Of a stretch of DNA of 64,000 nucleotides, positions 30,892-39,999 are shown piece by piece (within the stretch, counting starts at the first letter, position 1; each line of letters begins with the position of its first letter). The stretch covers positions 51,494 through 115,493 of the forward strand of contig NZ_BCYZ01000007.1 of NCBI RefSeq assembly GCF_001598455.1, written 5' to 3'. The translations under genes and the position numbers were made by a program. The notes beneath the pieces are model-generated. The model searched no databases, was not told where the DNA came from, and was given only the letters and a program-made list of their open reading frames with translations. The DNA is from Sphingomonas pruni NBRC 15498. Lineage in GTDB: Bacteria > Pseudomonadota > Alphaproteobacteria > Sphingomonadales > Sphingomonadaceae.

Positions 30892-31367
30892 GGTTGCTCC
30901 GCAAGATCGCCGGGCGAAAATCCGACGGGCGCCAGCGAAGGGATGAACGCCACCCCGTGGAACCACCCCATATGGCCGCCGGCCTGGATCTGGAGGTCGG
31001 GCTGCGCGACTTGCGGCGGCCGGCGCAGCGAGTGCATCTGTCGCGCTGTCGCTATGCTATTTGCCTGAAACGTCGAGAAATAGGATCCGAGCAGCGTCTT
31101 GAGGTCGGGCTTACCCGGCCCCGACCAAGTTACCGCGAAAACCACTCCCGCGGCGTTTGTGAACTCCCGTACCGAACCACCGTTTGGGCGCATGAGCTCG
31201 TGGCGCGTGTAGCGACCCATCGCGACCGAGTTCATGCTGACCGCAATTCGCCCGCGATCGACGGCTACGCTGGAAACCGAGCCCCCGAGCTTGGCCGACG
31301 CGGCGGTGGAGAAACACAGGCAGCATGCCGCGAGGCCAAGTGCACCAGCGCGATGGATCAGAGACAC
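30888..31367 (-). CDS. DUF2844 family secreted protein
   Basis: I chose the GTG at 31367 (VSLIHRAGALGLAACCLCF) with ggaggg upstream, giving 159 residues; a TTG at 31385 is alternative. After a signal peptide (cut near TAASA-KLG) the protein is beta-rich and matches DUF2844: KLGGSVSSV, YTRHELMRPNGGSVREFTNAAGVVFAVTWSGPGKPDL and the C-terminal GWFHGVAFIPSLAPVG. DUF2844 genes typically precede DUF3443 genes, as here, so the two probably work together in the envelope. Confidence 0.82.
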   Translation of the reverse strand: MSLIHRAGALGLAACCLCFSTAASAKLGGSVSSVAVDRGRIAVSMNSVAMGRYTRHELMRPNGGSVREFTNAAGVVFAVTWSGPGKPDLKTLLGSYFSTFQANSIATARQMHSLRRPPQVAQPDLQIQAGGHMGWFHGVAFIPSLAPVGFSPGDLAEQP

Positions 31368-31509
31368 GGGCGAGCAACCCTCCAAACGCTACGCGGTTTC
31401 GAACTCGCCGCGACGGATCGGCAGCCTATTCCTCGACGGAGGCAAGTCAACGCCTGTTCGGAAGGCGGCGATCGGCGACGCCACGCGAACGTCTTCCGCC
31501 TCTGCCTGC

Positions 31510-33201
31510 CTATTTCTTCGTGTCGCTGTACACCGCGACGCTCGGCGCGACGGGATCTAGCAGGACCCAGAGGGCAATACCCGTGGCAACGGCCAGCAAT
31601 GCCGCTACCACCATCAGTGCCCGTCGCGGTTCGGGCATCAGCGGCAAGAGCAAAACCGCGCTGATCGCCAGCGGAATCGCGGCCGCCATCGGCATGCCGG
31701 GACCGACCGCCTGCATCAGGAAAAAGCCGAGCCCCATCATATAGCCGACGCCCAGCATCGCGGCGACGATGGTCGTGGCAATGCCAACGCCCCTCCCCGC
31801 AAAGCGATCGATCGCCAGCGCCGCGCCGCCGAGCATCACCGGCACAACGAACGGATAGGAGGCGGTTGGCGCCACTGCCTGCATGATTGCGCCCAGCACC
31901 AGCAACGGGACCGCGGCACCGGCAATGCTGCCCACGCGCGACGGCAGCCAATGGCGGATCATCAGAAAGGCGGCGAGGCAGACGAGAAGCGCCTGAACCT
32001 GAAGCCGGGGAATCGCCGCGAGCCGATCGTAATAATTGACCTTGCCCCACGCGCCCGAAATCCCGTTGACGATGTAGAGCCCTGCCATCGCGACAAGGAT
32101 CAGCGCGAGCAGCATGGCCGCTCCCTTCGCAACCTCTCCGACCGTCGCCCGCCGCCACGCCGCAGCGCCGTAACCGACCGCGCCGATCGCCAGGAACACC
32201 CAGCCCAGCGCCGCCGGATAGCTGATGAAGACCAGCCCGTAAGCGTCGAAAAAGGTGCGATCGGCCGCCCTGCCCGGCAGCGCCGGCGCGTCAGCCAGCG
32301 CAAGCGTCAAATCGAGCGTCTGACGCCCCATGTCCTGTAACGCGCCCTGGTCGAGCGCATCGGGAGTCGCCAACGGCGAATGGTAGAGCCCCGAGCGGCC
32401 GATGAACGCGAAATTGAATCCGGGATAGCCACTTTGCTTGGCCACCGTCAGGTCGGTGGAATTGGGCAGCTTCTTGTAGATGAACACGCTGAGGGAGGTG
32501 GAGACCGGCCGGCGCACGGCCCGGCCGAACAGGTCCATCATCGCGCCATTGTCGCTGCCGGTCTCGAACATCGTCGCCCGCCCGCCACCGCCGCGCGTCT
32601 CCAGATTGACGATCACGCCGACATGTCCGCGGCGAGGGTCACCAGCGAAGAATGATTTGGCGCCCTCCAGCCCCAGTTCCTCGCCATCGGTGAACAGGAC
32701 CATCACATCTCGCCGTGGTTGGCCGCCTGCCCTGATCGCGCGGATCGTCTCGAGCACCGATGCCACGCCCGCGCCGTCATCGGCCGCGGCGGGCGATCCC
32801 CAGACGCTGTCGTGATGCGCCATCAGCAGGACGGCCGGTTGTGCGCGATCGTGCCCGGGCAGGATCGCGACGATATTGGTGAGCGGCGGCGCCGGCTCGA
32901 CCGCCCCGCGCCAACCATCGAGGCGTTTTTTGGCCGGTGGGCTCATCGTGCCGGTAGCCGTGGCGACTTCCATCTCCATGCTTTTGAGACGGGAGATCAG
33001 ATAATCGCGCACCTGCGCGTCCCCGGCGCTGCCGGTCGGGTGCGGCGCGCGGCCGATCACGCGGACGTCCGCCATCGCCCGAGTCGCCGAGAAAGCCGTG
33101 GCGGGAGCATCGGCCGCCGCCGGACCCGGCGGCGTCGTCGCCACGATCGCCAGGATTACCGCACCGGCCAGCGCGATCAGCGCTCCCCACCATCTCGTCA
33201 T
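31510..33201 (-). CDS. M28 family membrane-bound metallopeptidase
   Basis: The 563-residue protein has an N-terminal anchor (WGALIALAGAVILAIVATT), then an M28 aminopeptidase domain with zinc ligands in LLMAHHDSVWGSPAAADDGAG, LFTDGEELGLEGAK and a late GLYHSP histidine. The C-terminal half has about eight to ten membrane helices. This resembles eukaryotic ERMP1/Fxna-type and some bacterial M28 proteins. The catalytic domain should face the periplasm. Substrate is unknown. Confidence 0.88.
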   Translation of the reverse strand: MTRWWGALIALAGAVILAIVATTPPGPAAADAPATAFSATRAMADVRVIGRAPHPTGSAGDAQVRDYLISRLKSMEMEVATATGTMSPPAKKRLDGWRGAVEPAPPLTNIVAILPGHDRAQPAVLLMAHHDSVWGSPAAADDGAGVASVLETIRAIRAGGQPRRDVMVLFTDGEELGLEGAKSFFAGDPRRGHVGVIVNLETRGGGGRATMFETGSDNGAMMDLFGRAVRRPVSTSLSVFIYKKLPNSTDLTVAKQSGYPGFNFAFIGRSGLYHSPLATPDALDQGALQDMGRQTLDLTLALADAPALPGRAADRTFFDAYGLVFISYPAALGWVFLAIGAVGYGAAAWRRATVGEVAKGAAMLLALILVAMAGLYIVNGISGAWGKVNYYDRLAAIPRLQVQALLVCLAAFLMIRHWLPSRVGSIAGAAVPLLVLGAIMQAVAPTASYPFVVPVMLGGAALAIDRFAGRGVGIATTIVAAMLGVGYMMGLGFFLMQAVGPGMPMAAAIPLAISAVLLLPLMPEPRRALMVVAALLAVATGIALWVLLDPVAPSVAVYSDTKK

Positions 33202-33405
33202 GGTGTTCCTCCCCCCGTCTCACGCCAGTTGCTACAGGCGATAGGCGGGACCGGCAAGGACGCGCGCCCAGAAGGCGCTGCGGCGAAACGCCCGATTTAT
33301 GTGTCGGTTGCGACATACTTAAGTCCGCATAAACCGCGTCTTTACGTGGTTCGGTATATCCCTTTGTCCCAGAGTGCGCGGAGTCACATTGGACATTGGG
33401 GAACC

Positions 33406-34071
33406 ATGTCAGTCGAAACACTATCATTTGATCGCCGCGGTGGCGGATGGAGCGTGCTCGCCACGCTCGCCGACGCCGATGGCAGCGCACGCCACCCGTT
33501 CATCCGCGCCATGTGCGCTCCGGGTGCTCCGACGCGCGACCTCGCTGATGCGATCCACCTGCTGTGCGCCTTGCACGGGCGCCATCCGGGCGTGATCGAT
33601 CATGCGGTCGGCCATGGGCACAGCCAGACGGCCCAGCCGTGGCTGGAAGCCGCGTCCGAAGCGTTCGCCGACGAACGCGCCTTGCTCGCACGTCTGACCG
33701 CCGCGGCGGGACCGATCCCCTCCACCCCCGGCCAGGCCGAATCGGAAGCCGCCGTCAATGCGCAACGCCACGCGCTGGACATGCTGGCACAGTCCGATCG
33801 CGTCGGGTGCGCGGTCGGCGCCTCGATTGCCTTGGTCCTCGACTGGCACGCGGTGCGCGCGCTGATGGGAGCCGCCGCCGATCGCGCCGGCTTCGCCCCG
33901 CTGCCGTCGAACCTGCCGATCGATGCGGAGACGCAGACGATCGCGGTGACATTGGCGGCCGAGGCGCCGGTCGAGCGCGCGATGAGCTTTGGCGCGCAAC
34001 AGCTGCTCGCCCAGCATCGCGCGCTGTGGGACCTGGCCGAAGCGCGCAAGAGCGCCCGCGACCGCAGCTGA
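33406..34071 (+). CDS. Conserved hypothetical protein upstream of moxR
   Basis: ATG 33406 follows gggg at 33398-33401, giving 221 residues. The protein is soluble and mostly helical, with an N-terminal SFDRRGGGWSVLATLADADG, a His-rich HGRHPGVIDHAVGHGHSQT segment and a long C-terminal helix (FGAQQLLAQHRALWDLAEAR). I do not recognise a characterised family. It starts a rightward cluster with a MoxR ATPase, DUF817, CHAP and VWA genes, so it may belong with them. Confidence 0.75.
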   Translation: MSVETLSFDRRGGGWSVLATLADADGSARHPFIRAMCAPGAPTRDLADAIHLLCALHGRHPGVIDHAVGHGHSQTAQPWLEAASEAFADERALLARLTAAAGPIPSTPGQAESEAAVNAQRHALDMLAQSDRVGCAVGASIALVLDWHAVRALMGAAADRAGFAPLPSNLPIDAETQTIAVTLAAEAPVERAMSFGAQQLLAQHRALWDLAEARKSARDRS

Positions 34072-34166
34072 GGGTGCCGCAATAGGGGTCGTGAGTCCCC
34101 AAGCTTGCGTTTCCGAGCACACCCGCCTTAAGCAAACCCGAGTTTCGAAAAATTTCGGGGACAGCA

Positions 34167-35027
34167 ATGATTCGCTTCGAAGGCACCCAGAGCTATGTCG
34201 CGACCGAGGACCTGAAGGTCGCGGTCAACGCCGCGGTGACTCTGCGCCGTCCATTGCTGGTCAAGGGCGAGCCGGGCACCGGCAAGACGGTGCTCGCCTA
34301 TGAGATCGCCAAGGCGGTCAACGCGCCGTTGATCGAGTGGAACGTCAAGTCGACGACCAAGGCGCAGCAGGGCCTGTATGAGTATGACGCGGTCGCCCGG
34401 CTGCGCGACGGCCAGCTCGGTGACGAGCGCGTCCACGACATTTCGAACTACATCCGCAAGGGCAAATTGTGGGAGGCGTTCACCGCGCCCCAGGTCCCCG
34501 TGCTGCTGATCGACGAGATCGACAAGGCTGATATCGAATTCCCCAACGACCTGCTCCAGGAACTCGATCGCATGGAATTCCATGTCTACGAGACCAAGGA
34601 GACGGTGCGCGCAGCCGAGCGTCCAATCGTCGTCATCACCTCGAACAACGAGAAGGAACTGCCCGACGCATTCCTGCGCCGGTGCTTTTTCCACTATATC
34701 AAATTCCCCGACCGCGACACGATGCAGGCGATCGTCGACGTCCACTTCCCCGGCATCCAGAAGATCCTGGTGTCGAAGGCGATGGACATTTTCTACGACG
34801 TTCGCGACGTGCCCGGCCTCAAGAAGAAGCCATCGACCAGCGAATTGCTCGACTGGCTGAAGCTGCTGCTACATGAGGACATGCCGCTCGACGTGCTGCA
34901 GAATCGCGACCCGACCAAAGCGATCCCGCCGCTCCACGGCGCACTGCTCAAGAACGAGCAGGACGTAATGCTGTTCGAACGGCTGGCCTTCATGGCCAAG
35001 CGCCAGCAAGGCGGCGGTCCGCGCTGA
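34167..35027 (+). CDS. MoxR family AAA+ ATPase
   Basis: The 286-residue protein shows a Walker A (VKGEPGTGKTVLAYE, residues about 32-46), Walker B (VLLIDEIDKAD), sensor 1 (VVITSNNEKELPDAFLRRC with the arginine finger region) and a C-terminal lid. It lies in the MoxR branch of AAA+ proteins, chaperone-like ATPases that pair with VWA proteins to mature metal enzymes or secreted proteins. The VWA partner is the CoxE-like gene about 1.6 kb downstream, with two genes between. Confidence 0.95.
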   Translation: MIRFEGTQSYVATEDLKVAVNAAVTLRRPLLVKGEPGTGKTVLAYEIAKAVNAPLIEWNVKSTTKAQQGLYEYDAVARLRDGQLGDERVHDISNYIRKGKLWEAFTAPQVPVLLIDEIDKADIEFPNDLLQELDRMEFHVYETKETVRAAERPIVVITSNNEKELPDAFLRRCFFHYIKFPDRDTMQAIVDVHFPGIQKILVSKAMDIFYDVRDVPGLKKKPSTSELLDWLKLLLHEDMPLDVLQNRDPTKAIPPLHGALLKNEQDVMLFERLAFMAKRQQGGGPR

Positions 35028-35098
35028 TTTCTCGCGCGTAGCCGCCAAGCCAGCCGGGACATCTTGACGGCCGGCGGCAAATCGCGCCGATACGACTG

Positions 35099-35974
35099 GT
35101 GATCGAGCCTCCCCAACTGCGCGGTGCCACCCGTTTCGCCCGCGTTCGTGCTCGGCTCGAGGCGGCGCAGCCGACCAGCGGGTGGAAGTCGTGGGTCTAC
35201 GAATTCCTGCTGTTCGGGTTCAAGCAAGGCTGGGCCTGCCTGTTCGGTGCGCTGATGCTTGCGCTGCTGCTCGGCGCGCACCTTTTCTATCCCGATGACG
35301 CGCCGCTCGCTCGCAACGATTTCGTGACGCTGGCGGCGATCGCGATTCAAATCGGCATGCTCGCCTTCCGGCTGGAGAATTGGGAAGAGGCACGGGTGAT
35401 CCTGGCGTTCCACGTCACCGGAACGATCATGGAGCAGTTCAAAACCCAGGCTGGCTCGTGGAATTATCCGGCGGGCGGCGTGCTCCATATCGGGCTGGTC
35501 CCGTTATACTCGGGATTCATGTACGCCGCGGTGGGCAGCTATATTGCACGCATCTGGCGCATCTTCGGAATCCATTTCGATCACTGGCCATCGAGGCGCG
35601 CGCTGATCGCGCTCGCCGTCGCGATCTATATCAATTTCTTCTCCCACCACTGGCTTCCTGACATCCGCTGGCTGCTGTTCGCAGTGATCGTGTTGATGTT
35701 CTGGCGCTCGCGCTTCTATTTCACGCCGTTCCGCCGCGAACGCTGGATGCCAGTGCTGCTCGGTTTCTTCCTGGTCGCCCTGTTCATCTGGTTCGCCGAG
35801 AACATCAGCACCTTCGCCCATGCCTGGTCGTATCCCAATCAGCGCCATGGTTGGGCGATGGTCAGTCCGGCCAAGCTCGGCTCCTGGTATCTGCTGATGA
35901 TCATCTCGGTCGTGATGGTGTCGCTGATCCATCATAACGCAGACGAAACAAATATACGGTCACCGGCGGATTAA
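35099..35974 (+). CDS. DUF817 family membrane protein
   Basis: GTG 35099 gives 291 residues with about eight membrane helices. DUF817 landmarks are present: YEFLLFGFKQGWACLFGAL, FKTQAGSWNYP, PLYSGFMYAAVGSYIARIWR and FFSHHWLPDIRW. The family is uncharacterised. It sits 71 bases after moxR and 50 before the CHAP gene, in the same direction. Confidence 0.87.
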   Translation: MIEPPQLRGATRFARVRARLEAAQPTSGWKSWVYEFLLFGFKQGWACLFGALMLALLLGAHLFYPDDAPLARNDFVTLAAIAIQIGMLAFRLENWEEARVILAFHVTGTIMEQFKTQAGSWNYPAGGVLHIGLVPLYSGFMYAAVGSYIARIWRIFGIHFDHWPSRRALIALAVAIYINFFSHHWLPDIRWLLFAVIVLMFWRSRFYFTPFRRERWMPVLLGFFLVALFIWFAENISTFAHAWSYPNQRHGWAMVSPAKLGSWYLLMIISVVMVSLIHHNADETNIRSPAD

Positions 35975-36024
35975 CCCCGTCCGCCAACCATCCGGTCAGG
36001 CAACCGTCCCTATGGCGGTCCGGC

Positions 36025-36594
36025 ATGAGGAGATACCCCCCCCATCTCCGCGTGCCGGCGGCTGCTCTTGCCCTGTTGGCGGGCGTAGCCGCCCCAGCGC
36101 GCGCCGGAACATTGCTCGACTATGTCGGGCAGTGCGTGCCGTTCGCACGAGCGGCATCCGGCATCCAGATCTACGGCGATGCCTGGACCTGGTGGGGTCA
36201 AGCCGAGGGTCGATATCGCCGCGGCCAGACCCCGCGCGCTGGCGCGGTGGTTGTCTTTCGTAAGACGGCGCGGCTGCCGCTAGGCCACGTCGCGGTGATC
36301 AGCCGCGTGGTCGACAACCGGGTGGCGATGGTCACCCACGCCAATTGGTCGCGGATGAATGGCGAGCGCGGCCATGCCGAACAGGACGTCACGCTGACCG
36401 ACGTCAGCCCCGACAACGACTGGAGCGAAGTGCGCGTATGGTATCGCGATGCCGAGGGGTTGGGATCGACCAGCTTTCCGCTCTACGGTTTCATCTATCC
36501 CGTCTTGACCGACGGTGAGAAAGTGAAAGCGGCGCCGGAATTGACCGGCCGCGATCCCGATTATGTCGGTGCGCTGATCGACGCCTATCGCTGA
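36025..36594 (+). CDS. Secreted CHAP domain amidase/peptidase
   Basis: The 189-residue protein has a signal peptide (LRVPAAALALLAGVAAPARA) followed by a CHAP domain. Visible landmarks are the nucleophile cysteine in YVGQCVPFARAASG, GDAWTWW, PLGHVAVISRVVDN with the catalytic histidine, and VTHANW with the supporting Asn. CHAP proteins cleave peptidoglycan peptides or amide bonds. Placement in the MoxR/VWA cluster suggests an envelope function. Confidence 0.9.
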   Translation: MRRYPPHLRVPAAALALLAGVAAPARAGTLLDYVGQCVPFARAASGIQIYGDAWTWWGQAEGRYRRGQTPRAGAVVVFRKTARLPLGHVAVISRVVDNRVAMVTHANWSRMNGERGHAEQDVTLTDVSPDNDWSEVRVWYRDAEGLGSTSFPLYGFIYPVLTDGEKVKAAPELTGRDPDYVGALIDAYR

Positions 36595-36654
36595 AACCTG
36601 GTCGTCGCCGCTGGGCTATTGAGTACCGCACTCGGGGTGCGTAAGACCATACCC

Positions 36655-37833
36655 ATGTTTCTGAACTTCCTCGACGAGCTTCGCGCCGCCGGCATTCCGG
36701 CAAGCATGAAGGAGCACCTCATCCTGCTCGAAGCGCTCGACAGGGACGTGATCGATCGCACGCCGGAGGATTTCTATTATCTCAGCCGCGCAGTCTATGT
36801 GAAGGACGAAGGCCTGCTCGACCGCTTCGATCAGGTCTTTGCCAAGGTCTTCAAGGGCATCGCCACGACCTATGGCACCCAGCCTGCGGAAATCCCCGCC
36901 GACTGGCTGAAGGCGATCGCCGAGAAATATCTCTCGCCCGAGGAGATGGAGCAGATCAAGTCGCTCGGCTCGTGGGACGAGATCATGGAAACGCTCAAGA
37001 AGCGCCTGGAGGAACAGGAAAAGCGCCATCAGGGCGGCAACAAATGGATCGGCACCGGCGGCACCAGCCCCTATGGCAATTCGGGCTACAATCCGGAAGG
37101 CGTGCGGATCGGCGGCGAATCGAAGCACGGGCGCGCGATCAAGGTGTGGGACCAGCGCGAGTTCAAGAATCTCGACAGCACGCGCGAGCTGGGCACCCGT
37201 AACATCAAGATCGCGCTCCGCCGCCTGCGCCGCTTCGCTCGCGAGGGATCGGCCGACGAACTCGATCTCGACGCGACGATCGAGGGCACCGCGCGGCAGG
37301 GCTGGCTCGACATCCATATGCGGCCTGAGCGGCACAATGCCGTCAAATTGCTGCTGTTCCTCGACGTCGGCGGATCGATGGATCCGTGGGTCAAGCTCTG
37401 CGAGGAATTGTTCTCGGCGGCGACGTCCGAGTTCAAGAACATGGAGTTCTTCTACTTCCACAATTGCCCCTATGAAGGCGTGTGGAAGGACAATCGCCGC
37501 CGCTTCACCGAGCGCACGCCGACCTGGGACGTGCTGCACAAATTCGGTCACGATTATAAGCTCGTGATCGTCGGCGACGGATCGATGAGCCCCTACGAGA
37601 TCACGCACCCTGGCGGCTCGGTCGAACATTTCAACGAGGAATCGGGCGCGGTGTGGCTGCACCGGCTGAACACCACATATCCCGCCGCGGTCTGGCTCAA
37701 CCCGATCAAGGAGGAGCAATGGGGGTATTCGCAATCGATCAAGATCGTCCGCGAACTGATGAACGACCGCATGTACCCGCTGACACTCGCGGGACTCGAT
37801 GATGCGATGCGCGAGCTGACGCGCAAGAGGTAA
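36655..37833 (+). CDS. VWA domain protein, CoxE-like
   Basis: ATG 36655 (MFLNFLDELRAAGIPASMKE) gives 392 residues. The CoxE-like VWA domain has a variant MIDAS, FLDVGGSMD, with VIVGDGSMSPYEI later. The N-terminal half is helical and acidic with a Gly-rich linker (GGNKWIGTGGTSPYGNSGYN). Such proteins act with MoxR ATPases. Together with the moxR gene this is probably a two-part chaperone; the client is not evident. Confidence 0.92.
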   Translation: MFLNFLDELRAAGIPASMKEHLILLEALDRDVIDRTPEDFYYLSRAVYVKDEGLLDRFDQVFAKVFKGIATTYGTQPAEIPADWLKAIAEKYLSPEEMEQIKSLGSWDEIMETLKKRLEEQEKRHQGGNKWIGTGGTSPYGNSGYNPEGVRIGGESKHGRAIKVWDQREFKNLDSTRELGTRNIKIALRRLRRFAREGSADELDLDATIEGTARQGWLDIHMRPERHNAVKLLLFLDVGGSMDPWVKLCEELFSAATSEFKNMEFFYFHNCPYEGVWKDNRRRFTERTPTWDVLHKFGHDYKLVIVGDGSMSPYEITHPGGSVEHFNEESGAVWLHRLNTTYPAAVWLNPIKEEQWGYSQSIKIVRELMNDRMYPLTLAGLDDAMRELTRKR

Positions 37834-37859
37834 GACTGAAGTCTAGAACAAGTCGAGCG

Positions 37860-38006
37860 TTAGCACGCCTCGAGCTGCGTGAGTTTTTCCTGAAACTTCT
37901 CGGCGAGCTCCAGCCTGCGGGCGCGCGCTTCTGCGGTCACCGCATTCTTCGCGGCGATGCGCTCCTGCGCGACCCGGCGCGCATAAAAACGAATATCTGA
38001 TTCCAT
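37860..38006 (-). CDS. Small conserved hypothetical protein
   Basis: The ATG at 38006 gives 48 residues, MESDIRFYARRVAQERIAAK ... ending KFQEKLTQLEAC, a single charged helix. Small proteins of this pattern (short FY-RR start, AVTAEARARR-LELAE core) occur in sphingomonads; no role is known. A longer frame to 38087 is possible but the extra part looks non-coding. Confidence 0.6.
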   Translation of the reverse strand: MESDIRFYARRVAQERIAAKNAVTAEARARRLELAEKFQEKLTQLEAC

Positions 38007-38144
38007 TGGTGCGATCCCGATCCCCGCGATTCGGTTATCCACAGACCATGTCACGCTAATGACGCGATGCACCCGTTTTGGGATCAAAGGGGAGCGACTC
38101 GCGATAGAATGCGGTTTTGAGGGCGTTTTCGGCCTATCCGATGG

Positions 38145-39341
38145 TCAATAGAGCAGGTGTGGGCGCCGCGCTTCGGCCCAGACTGCCTCATCGGGAACGG
38201 TGAGCGAATCGAGATCGCCCGGCAGCGCCGCCGCATCGTCGACCCATTCGCGCAGATCGGGACCGCCGTTGATGACGTCGATCGCCAGTTTGTCGAAGAC
38301 ATATTCATACGCGAAATCGCGCCAGAGATCGTAATCGCCGTACAGCGTACGGATCGCCTTGAATGCCAGCGCTTGCACCCGCCACGGGCGGAACGCGTCG
38401 TGATCGTACGCGGCACCCTCTGCGTGGATGAACACGCCGCTGCACAACCGACCGACATGCTTGTGAAAAGTCGGCTGAAACCAGATGTCGCGCAGCGTGC
38501 AGCCTTCGAGCCATTGCGGCGCGAATCGTCGCATCTCCGCGATCAAGGCGCGGGCGTCGATATCGGGCGCACCGAACAGTTCGAGCGGGCGTGTGGTCCC
38601 CCGCCCCTCGCTCAAATTCGTGCCTTCGAGCATCACCGTCCCTGCATAAGCGCGGGCCATATTGACGTTGGCGGCATTGGGGCTGGGATTGATCCAGGGC
38701 CGCTCGGGGGGCCAACCGAAACCGGGCGCGGCATCGGGTTGCCAGCCCTCCATCGCGATTACGCGATAGTCCACATCGAGCTTGTAATTGTCGATGAACC
38801 AATGCCCCATCTCGCCCAGGGTCATGCCGTGCCGCATCGGCATCGGCCCCGCCCCGACGAAGCTTTCCCAGCCGGGCCGCAGGGTCAGTCCCTCGATCGG
38901 GCGGCCCGCGGGATTGGGGCGATCGAGCACCCAGACCGATTTGCCATGCGTCGCCGCTGCTTCGAGCACGTAGAGCAAGGTCGTGACGAACGTGTAGATG
39001 CGGCAGCCGACATCCTGAAGGTCGATCAGAATCGTATCGAACGTGCCCATCGACTGGCCAGTTGGCCGACGTACCTCGCCGTATAAACTGAACACCGGCA
39101 TGCCGTAGGTCGGATCGGTGAAGTCGGGCGACTCCATCATATTGTCCTGCAGGTCGCCGCGCACGCCGTGCTGCGGGCCAAACACCGCCGAGACGTTGAG
39201 CCCCGTTGCGACCAGCGCGTCGAGCGAATGCGTCAGGTCCGCGGTGACCGAAGCGGGGTGCGCAAGCAAGGCGACACGCTTGCCCTCGAGCGGTTTGCAA
39301 AGGTCAGGCTCAGCGAGGAGCCGGTCGATACCGAATTTCAC
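38145..39341 (-). CDS. DUF1343 family protein, NamZ-like exo-muramidase
   Basis: The 398-residue protein matches DUF1343: FGIDRLL, LLAHPASV, VFGPQHGVRGDLQDNM, IDLQDVGCRIYTF, VLDRPNP and GTNLSEGRGTTRPLELFGAP. The characterised member, NamZ of B. subtilis (GH171), is an exo-N-acetylmuramidase in peptidoglycan recycling. No signal peptide is visible, so this form should be cytoplasmic and act on imported muropeptides. Confidence 0.9.
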   Translation of the reverse strand: MKFGIDRLLAEPDLCKPLEGKRVALLAHPASVTADLTHSLDALVATGLNVSAVFGPQHGVRGDLQDNMMESPDFTDPTYGMPVFSLYGEVRRPTGQSMGTFDTILIDLQDVGCRIYTFVTTLLYVLEAAATHGKSVWVLDRPNPAGRPIEGLTLRPGWESFVGAGPMPMRHGMTLGEMGHWFIDNYKLDVDYRVIAMEGWQPDAAPGFGWPPERPWINPSPNAANVNMARAYAGTVMLEGTNLSEGRGTTRPLELFGAPDIDARALIAEMRRFAPQWLEGCTLRDIWFQPTFHKHVGRLCSGVFIHAEGAAYDHDAFRPWRVQALAFKAIRTLYGDYDLWRDFAYEYVFDKLAIDVINGGPDLREWVDDAAALPGDLDSLTVPDEAVWAEARRPHLLY

Positions 39342-39350
39342 GATGCAACG

Positions 39351-39442
39351 CCCCTTACTCTACGCCTTCCCGGCGAAGGCCGGGGCCCAGCCTCGGCCCG
39401 ATCGTAACTGGGCCCCGGCCTTCGCCGGGGAAGCGTAAGGGG
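39351..39442. repeat. Compact MITE-like element, family B
   Basis: Arms 39361-39390 and 39408-39437 are inverted copies matching at 28 of 30 positions (core ggcgaaggccggggcccag / ctgggccccggccttcgcc). An outer ccccttac (39351-39358) and gtaagggg (39435-39442) extend the pairing. The element fills the space between the DUF1343 start and the stop of the DOMON-like gene. Confidence 0.85.
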
Positions 39443-39964
39443 TCAAGCCCGATCAGGCGCAGCCAAGTGCGCGAGGAAGCAATTCGCGTTGTGGAAGTCA
39501 GGTGGGCCGTCAGGATGTTGGAGCGCCCAATAGGATTTGGTTCCATCGGTAGCTTCGATGACCACTGTCAGGCCGAGAAGCCAGTCGGCATCGGCGATGT
39601 CGTTCAGCTCAACGTCCGCGGCCAGCGTCGGCGATTGCCAGGACAAGTGGGGAACCGCCGCGGCGTTCCGCATGCCCGCGCGATGGCCGGTGAACTGATA
39701 GGACGCCCACCGACCCGACGGCGAGAGATTGATTTCGACGTAACCCACCTGCCCCGCGGGCTGGACGAAGGCCTCGAAACAGGTGTGCATCCACAGCTCA
39801 TCGGTCCGCGCCGGCGGCCTCGGCTCGGGCCACAGTACGCGATCGAGCGCGCCATCTACTGTGTAGCGCAGCGACAGGATCGCGCCGTTTCGAGCGATTT
39901 CGACTCCAATCGCCGTTACAGCGAGACTTGGAAAAGCAGGATGCGGGACCAGCCGCTCACGCAT
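39443..39964 (-). CDS. DOMON-like domain protein
   Basis: I used the ATG at 39964 (MRERLVPHPAFPSLAVTAIG, 173 residues); an ATG at 40003 overlapping the upstream stop would add 13 residues encoded by a repeat arm. The beta-sandwich protein shows DELWMHTCFEAFV, VGYVEINLSPSGRWASYQF and the end YWALQHPDGPPDFHNANCF, as in DOMON-like type 2 domains of alphaproteobacteria. Such domains bind haem or sugar. No signal peptide is seen. Confidence 0.8.
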   Translation of the reverse strand: MRERLVPHPAFPSLAVTAIGVEIARNGAILSLRYTVDGALDRVLWPEPRPPARTDELWMHTCFEAFVQPAGQVGYVEINLSPSGRWASYQFTGHRAGMRNAAAVPHLSWQSPTLAADVELNDIADADWLLGLTVVIEATDGTKSYWALQHPDGPPDFHNANCFLAHLAAPDRA

Positions 39965-39987
39965 CCCCGGCGAAGGCCGGGGCCCAG
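39961..39987 (+). repeat. Family B repeat arm, right-pointing copy
   Basis: The core ggcgaaggccggggcccag is identical to the left arm of the element at 39351-39442. It lies immediately beyond the 3' end of the GIY-YIG gene and includes the likely start codon of the DOMON-like gene. It is inverted with respect to the arm at 40313-40342. Confidence 0.8.
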
Positions 39988-39999
39988 TTGCGACGTCAA

